The position numbers and the translations under genes were made by a program. A DNA stretch of 64,000 nucleotides from assembly GCA_014058105.1 (NCBI GenBank), contig JACGCM010000581.1, positions 1 to 64,000 on the forward strand, given 5' to 3'. Positions 57,600 to 64,000 of the stretch are shown here, piece by piece. The first letter of the stretch is position 1. Each line of letters begins with the position of its first letter. Under the pieces are notes generated by a model. It had not been told where the DNA came from and searched no databases. It saw only the letters and a list, made by a program, of their open reading frames with translations. Origin of the DNA: Kingdonia uniflora. Its lineage: Eukaryota; Streptophyta; Magnoliopsida; Ranunculales; Circaeasteraceae.

Positions 57600-60280
57600 T
57601 TTTTTTAATGTTATAATTCCTAATAAATTTGGGGTGGGAAATGCATATTTTCTGAACATAAAAAAAATGCTACCAGGGCACCCAAATACTTTATATTTAA
57701 CTGTATTATATTTTACATAATAAAACACGACAGAGGCAACAACCAACAAGTATCGGGTTTCGTTCACGTATAAATAACTTCATCAGTAGATCCACAAAAA
57801 AATTAATATTAAATAATTGTTTTCCACCTCTATATTAGGTACATTATGAAAGTAATGTGCAGACTCTCAAAAACATGTGTACAGAGGGAAAAAATTATCA
57901 GAGATGAATCGATCCATATAGTTAACAGAAAATTAACTCAAAAGTTTCCCTCCAAGTTTACCGTATAGTTTATCTGGGTAAAGGTAACAACAGAACTTAC
58001 TGGCAAACATCAAGCAGAGAGAAATTGATCCATATAGTTAACAAAGAGATATACGGTCGACAGCTGGAAACTGTAGAAAGAATGTACCTGCAAGATAATA
58101 ATTAACCAACTTAATTACTTAGATAACCCAAAAAAGCATAATATTCACCCAAAAACCAAAAAAATTTACGGAGTATATTAGTTTAAGCATGCACTACAAG
58201 TCATGCCATTAAAGCTTAGATGAACAAAATGACCAGATAAATAGTTGAAGCTATCAAAAACCAACAAAATACCTCATTAGGATCATCCCATAATCTGCAC
58301 CAATGAAAATCTGATTTAAACACAGCAATCCCGAACGCAATAACTATGCACGAGAATATCACCATCCAAATTAAAGCCAACAAGTAGATTGCTAATAATA
58401 AGCCAAAAAGTGAAGGAAAGTAAAATTGGAACCAACAAGCCCTTCGCTATCGATCGTTAGATTTTTGATTAATTTCATTACAGCTAAATATAGTAGAAGG
58501 GCATTACAATGTGATATATTTTTGTTAAGTCCAGAATTTCTCTAAATTACGATCCAATTGTGTTTCTAGCTATCATTTTTGTTAAATTTTGGGTTGAACA
58601 ACTCTAAGGAATTCAATAGCAAACATGAAAGAACATCATTTAAATATTGGTAGTGACATTACTAGTAGTAGTTTTCTTTATCTTAAATGTGAGCATCTTG
58701 AGCATTGTATCCTTGACGAATACTTAAGAAAAGAATACCAACATAACAGTGATATAATCTGAAATAGATATGGCAAGAAATAAAGTAGGACGTGCAAAAA
58801 CCCACTTTTTGAAGTAAGAAAAGAATACCACTAATGACCTTGTCACATTAACAATGTGGCACGTAGGCCCTGATCTTTTAAAAGTAATTCTAAAGTCTAA
58901 TAGACTACACTAAAAGGCACAAATACTTGATGCAATCAATAATAAAAGGAAGAGAAATCAGGTTTTGGACGTAGACACGAAGAACTTCACGAAGATCTTC
59001 GTTGGATGTTAAGAGTACAAAAGGCCAAATCTTAGTACAATCATATCGCTTAGAGTCTCTATATATGTTCCCATTGGATGGAAAATTTTCACAAGTGACG
59101 AATAGCTTTAGTGAGTTTGTGAATGTGATTCAAGACCATAGTACTAGTTCAACTACAGTCTCAATATTTTCCCTCTAATTAGCTGTAAGAATTTAATCGA
59201 AGTATCTTAGATTCACCATCCCCGTATACACCGATGCTTATTTTATTCGTACCAAATTGAAATTTCTCCTATCATAGACTCACAATTGAACTCCTCCACT
59301 GTAAAGCCATATAAGGCATATTCTCTTATAGAACCAATGAATCCCATAAGATTTTGATTAGAGAAGCAATTTACCCAAAACCCCTAATTTTCAAACAACA
59401 CATACCCCAAACCATAAAGTCCCTCAATTTTAGAAATTAGTAGTTCCAAAGTTTAATAACTATAGACAGTAAACCATTTAGAGGAATATCAATATCAACC
59501 AAGAGGTTTAGAGATGAAGAAATGCCCTATAAATCATGATCATCCATAAGCTTCAAATAGCCTATGTGAAATTTCAACAAGAAAAGAAAAACTGATACTT
59601 ACTTCAGCCCCTGTTTCGATCTATAAAAGCTCATCACAGCAACACAATGATAACTCTGAGATGGCGTAAACACTATTCCTTTGTAGCAATTAGGATACAC
59701 CAAAACTAATTAGAAGGATTCCTTTGCAAATTCAATTAGTAAGCAGAAAACCCTTATTCGATTGTCATTGCAATCAGCGTACATACTAACTCTAAAAGTT
59801 CATTTATTTTTGAACTGGTAAAACACTAAAAGGGACAACTTCCAACATCGTGACTCCTAATCACAACAAATTTCATTATTTCACGATTATGCCAAAATTA
59901 TAGAAAAGATTTGTGATATATAGGTCAATTAGAAATTGAAATTAATTGATATTTCATACAAAGCCCATAACCAAAATCAAGAAATCTAAGCAAATCCATA
60001 AGAGATCTAAAACAAACACACCAAAATCATGAACAATTTAAGGTCAAACACGAAAATTAATGAGAGAAAGAAGAAGGAAACCTGATCCCAGGATGTGATT
60101 GAGATCTTCAATTGTTAGGTTGTAGTTTTCTCTCCCTCCCCACCTTCAGAATAGTAAATTGAAAATTCCCAAGTTTTAGATCGAAAATAGCGTCTGTGGA
60201 GATTGGAGAGTCTCAAGTTTTGGTTATCTCCAAAGTTACTAACTCCGGTAATACAAGAAATCATGAGGGGAAAGGAGAAA
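57600..60280. other. AT-rich spacer inside the presumed CACTA element
   Basis: No further cyclin exons or other domains were recognised. The phrase TTGATCCATATAGTTAACA occurs twice (near 57911 and 58027), a small local duplication. Confidence 0.35.
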
Positions 60281-60284
60281 TCAA

Positions 60285-60391
60285 AATAACCACGGACAAT
60301 ATGAATATTTGCCACGGACAAGCCCTATGCAAAGGTTACCATGGCATATATTTGCGGCAAAATTAAACAATTTTGATATTTTGGTGTAGTG
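60285..60391 (-). mobile_element. CACTA (EnSpm) terminus
   Basis: Read on the minus strand from 60391, the sequence starts CACTACACCAAAATATC, the standard plant CACTA tip. Within 110 bp it has subterminal motifs TGTCCGTGG (twice, near 60290-60325) and ATGCCATGGT. The element therefore extends to lower coordinates, over the CYCD1 and UBP14 fragments. Its opposite end was not found with certainty; candidate subterminal motifs lie near 51.95-52.1 kb. No CACTA transposase was seen, so it would be non-autonomous. Confidence 0.7.
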
Positions 60392-61235
60392 GGAACAAAT
60401 GAAATCTAGGAAATGATATTAGGTTAAATCAAATATCAAAGGAAAAAGTACACGTAGATGTTACATACCGAAATTGTCATAGATCGAAGTAGAGTTCTAC
60501 AAATCGAATAACATTATTTAACGTCTTTGAGCCTTCGAACATCAACCAAGTCAAGAGTTTCAATTAGTAGAGTTCACCCTGTAAATACATCAAAAAACCC
60601 AATCATCAAACTATTGTCAAGCGGAAATAAAATTGAATACATCCATGTAGTAATGATCGAATAACCACATACAGTTTGAATCAAAACCTTCAGAAACGAA
60701 AAATCTAGAGAAGGAACTTGAATCAATGATAAAGTAGTTGCTAAGAAGAGAAAGTTATTCTCTAAAAATTAAGTGAAACCACCATAACTCCATACCTTCA
60801 TATCACAATCCATCAAACTGTACACAGAGGAATTGAGCGAATAATGACCAAATCAGACTAGCAAATACAACAAATAATTCTTGGAAATCGAAGCCAACTA
60901 ACATTTCTTTTTACCAAGAAATTAAAATTGTAAAAAAGCTTTCAAATTGCAATATCGGATATAAATAGAAAGAGGGGAGAGCAACTTACATGAATCTGAT
61001 GGAGAGAGAGAGAGAGAAATTCAGAGTTACTTGAGTTGAAATGGAAGAGAGATAAAGCAAGGGAGAGAAGGGGAGTTGCAGAGAGAGATAGAGACGTGGA
61101 AGAGAGGGAGGAGAGACGTGATGAAAAGTTAATCTGTTAAGACTAAACTACCCTTATGATTTAAGAGAAACCGCAGAAGTACCCTGAGTATGACTAGATC
61201 TCCTCCATTATTTTATTTTTTATTTTTTCCCCGAA
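60392..61235. other. Spacer with a leader-like CT/GA tract
   Basis: AT-rich DNA. On the minus strand 61120-60980 reads as a CT-rich leader ending at a possible GTAAGT donor, like the 5'UTR of a plant gene. No coding exon was found to go with it. Confidence 0.35.
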
Positions 61236-61307
61236 GGCAAGCCGGTTTTATATTAGGGATTCGTAACCCTGAGTTTCCAACCCCATGAGGTTTCGAACCC
61301 ACGACTT
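61236..61307. repeat. Second copy of the dispersed SINE-like repeat
   Basis: About 72 bp very similar to 33663-33731 in the flippase intron, including GGTTTCGAACCCACGACT, a near-consensus Pol III B-box-like stretch. Confidence 0.6.
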
Positions 61308-63360
61308 GCATTAAAATTGTCATCTTCCCAATCTCGAGGTACTAAAAGCCTACCTCCTCAACGCCTATCTGTCTCATAAAAAACTCTTCTTTATGGGCAA
61401 ACTTGCCTATACCAAAAATACCCTTCTTGGATAATATATAAACTAGTACTGCATGTGGTTTGCCACGACAAAAATATCAACGCGCCTTCGACGCTACCCG
61501 TGACCAAATCACGGTGAATACGTCCACGTGTATTCAGTACTACCAACTTCTCTTAATAATTTTTAGTGTATCTTATTCATCGTGTAGTCGTTTTTCCCTT
61601 CATATTCTCATTCATATCGTTTTGCATCCTCCATATTTGAGGTTAGCCTCATCCATATATAAAACATTCTCAGGAAATGTTGAACTCAAGTTCATGGAGC
61701 TGAGCCCTGGTTAGAAGATTTTCTGTCTCTTTCAATTATGTTGCTTTTATTGGGGTTAGGCCAAATGCCCATTCTCAAGCTTAATACAACAAATAAGTGT
61801 AAATCACAGTTATTTATCTATATTGAGAACTAAGTTTCTTACCATGTGATAAATACATTATCATTCATACGCAATTGTTGCATTCACACGCCTTCGGCAA
61901 CTTCAACTAATATATCAAGCCAACAACTTCAACTAATACATCAAGCCATTCTTACGCAAATAGACTAAGATTCACTACTGTTTCTAAAAGAAATCAAAAA
62001 CACATACATTATTTAAGTTTTTCACATTTCCCCATTCAAAGTCCATGGTATCAACTCCCAACGTATATTCCCCCAGTAACAACTGGGTTGGGTACAAACT
62101 CGAGAACTCTACATAGTCTCCTCCAAGGCATATGCTCTCTTTTTTTCCCCGACATTGCTCATTCTTTTATTGATCAATTTTTGCCCCATCATGAATTCAA
62201 AGTGCAAACAACCACAAATAAAGGTAATTGATACAAAATTATTTACATTGAAGACCCTTGTGCCATTACTAAATGGCGTTCCCAATTTTGCTATAAATGA
62301 TATAGAAGAGGCATGAAGATAATGGTACAATCTTGTGAAGTGCCTAATGTTAACTTCGATGAGAACTTACATACCCTTGATACATTAGGAATTCCATAAA
62401 TATCCATACAAAGAAGAATATGTTCATAAATAAATAACTATACAAAGAACAATATCCAAGAGCGAATGAGACTTCAAGTTCTAACAATGCTTGAATTGTG
62501 TACTCTCTAAATGCACAGAAGTGGTATCTCAACTCAGGAGTTCACACAATTAAAATATGACATCCCTTGGATAATATATAGATAAATTAGAATATGACCA
62601 TCGGAAGTACGAGTACAGAATAAGGAGTGTATTATTGGAGCCCAGACATTTCTATACGTGGTAGTGGAAAAATCATTATCCCTTTTGGCTTACATAGTGG
62701 TAATCACGAGTACTTCTGTTACTAGGATTATTTGCATAAACTTTTTGCCCTGTCAATTGCTACAATAAAATTTAAAGCGTTGCTTGTCAAGGTTAAATAA
62801 ATAACCAGGATTGTTTTGCTAGTGCAATAGCCTAATTTTGTATCTCGAACTTAGCCTTTACACCAAGAATATTTAGAGCGTCTAGAACGAACACTAGCAC
62901 AAAGTTTAGCGTAAAAAACTTTTGATTAGGTTAAAAACCACGACCTCTCATGAGGATTTAGAAAAAGAGTAGTTTATTGATAGCTGCTAGATTATTACAA
63001 GAGATGCTCTGAGTATTTTGTAGAGACTTTCTTGATATGAAAAGTCTGTCCATTTTCTCTAGTTATATAGTCCTACTTATAGGTCTTATAATATGATCGT
63101 TTTATGACTGTTATCTACTTTAATGAGTCTTCATAATGATTGTGAAACGGCTTGAGTAACTCCTTTTCTTTGTAACTGTTTCATAAATGTGCCACGTGTA
63201 TGTTGATGAGGTCGAGTGGCCATATGATGGTCGTATGGAGAGACTTGAGCTCGAGATTCGGAATAGGCCCCCTACATAAGTCAGTTCTCAGCCAAGAGTA
63301 CGAGAAGCGTCATGGGCGAGTGGTGTTGGCTGAGAAGTTCATTCTATATCTATTACCTGA
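61308..63360. other. AT-rich spacer
   Basis: Contains a G-box-like CCACGTGT near 61524, TATATATAAAAC near 61655 and the short ORF 61460-61714, which has no known domain. The rest shows no gene or recognised element end. Confidence 0.35.
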
Positions 63361-63366
63361 CGTTGC

Positions 63367-64000
63367 TGTCTTAACTTATAATATGTTGACCAATTTGGAT
63401 GAACCTGTTGTCGATATGAAATGTGTTGTAATATAGTAGATGTGTTGGCCACTTTAAAAACCAATTGTGGACCTGTAATATGTAATCTGTTTGGTCAAAT
63501 TGGACGAACCAATAACCGACCTATAATATATTAGATTATGTAATATATTAGTCGAATTGGGCGAACCAATAACCGACCTGTAATGTATTAGATGGGTTGG
63601 TCGAATTGGGCGAACCACTAACCGACCTATAATGTATTAGATGGATTGGTTGAATTGGGCAAACCAATAACCGACCTATAATATATTAGATGGATTGGTC
63701 GAATTGGGCGAACCAATAACCGACCTGTAATGTATTAGATGGATTGGCTGAATTGGGCGAACCAATAACCAACCTGTAATGTATTAGATGGATTGGCCGA
63801 ATTGGGCGAACCAATAATCGACATGTAATGTATTAAATGGGTTGGTTAAATTGAGTGAACCAATAATCGACCTGAAATATATTAGATGGATTGGTCGAAT
63901 TAGGCGAACCAATAACCAACCTGTAATGTATTAGATGGATTGGCCGAATTGGGTGAACCAATAATCGACATGTAATGTATTAGATGGGTTGGTTAAATTG
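63367..64000. repeat. 49-bp minisatellite running off the window
   Basis: About eleven diverged units, the clearest period being 49 bp, of the form TAATGTATTAGATGGATTGG followed by TCGAATTGGGCGAACCAATA and ACCGACCTG. The first units (about 63367-63540) are degenerate and include a short internal duplication. Units become more uniform towards the end and continue past 64000. There is no coding frame shared across units. Confidence 0.92.

Noticed and set aside
63437..64000. CRISPR-like regular repeats
   Set aside because: Units are contiguous, with no unique spacers, in a plant nuclear context. This is a minisatellite.

Overview
This is nuclear DNA from a flowering plant, probably a eudicot; the species cannot be named from the sequence. 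The evidence is AT-rich intergenic DNA, GT-AG introns, plant-specific protein families (plant mobile domain, FAR1-like transposases, D-type cyclin, ALA-class P4-ATPase) and dense layers of nested plant transposons. Only one gene looks complete and functional: an ALA9-12-like phospholipid flippase at 30484-36723 (+), 11 exons, 1184 codons. A second candidate host gene is a small conserved-looking protein near 23.1-23.3 kb (-), broken by one frameshift.

Layout. 0.15-1.0 kb holds the rotted 3' end of a LINE. 1.2-2.9 kb (-) holds three exons of a MAK16 ribosome-biogenesis gene, lacking exon 2 and the 3' part. 3302-15189 is an 11.9-kb Mutator-like element (about 93-bp TIRs, perfect 9-bp TSD) carrying a decayed FAR1-like transposase (-) and a plant-mobile-domain (PMD) gene (+). 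That PMD gene is itself split by a 4.7-kb LTR-type insertion (4637-9373, 5-bp TSD CCAGG). 15295-22122 is a 6.8-kb PIF/Harbinger element (TTA TSD) with a decayed SANT-type ORF1, a second unrelated-looking PMD pseudogene, a second Harbinger left end and a dead DDE transposase.

24773-28307 (-) is a short LTR retrotransposon with only gag, and a hAT MITE (27550-28248, 8-bp TSD) sits in its 5' LTR. After the flippase come two MITEs abutting each other (36999-37374 Harbinger-type, 37378-37980 hAT-like), then a LINE scrap, a dead MuDR-type transposase with SWIM and zinc-knuckle modules (40.1-43.05 kb, -), and a structurally full-length LINE (43886-51201, 13-bp TSD) with an intact ORF1 and a broken ORF2.

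52.5-60.4 kb contains pieces of two ordinary genes, ubiquitin-specific protease UBP14 (+) and cyclin CYCD1 (-), beside a clear CACTA terminus at 60391, so this is probably a gene-capturing CACTA element. The window ends in a 49-bp minisatellite that runs off the edge.

The genes do not form an operon-like unit. The most interesting themes are PMD genes carried by two different DNA-transposon superfamilies within 10 kb, repeated GC-rich hairpins just inside Harbinger ends, arrays of a TTGTCGA motif inside the Mutator element, and captured fragments of host genes.
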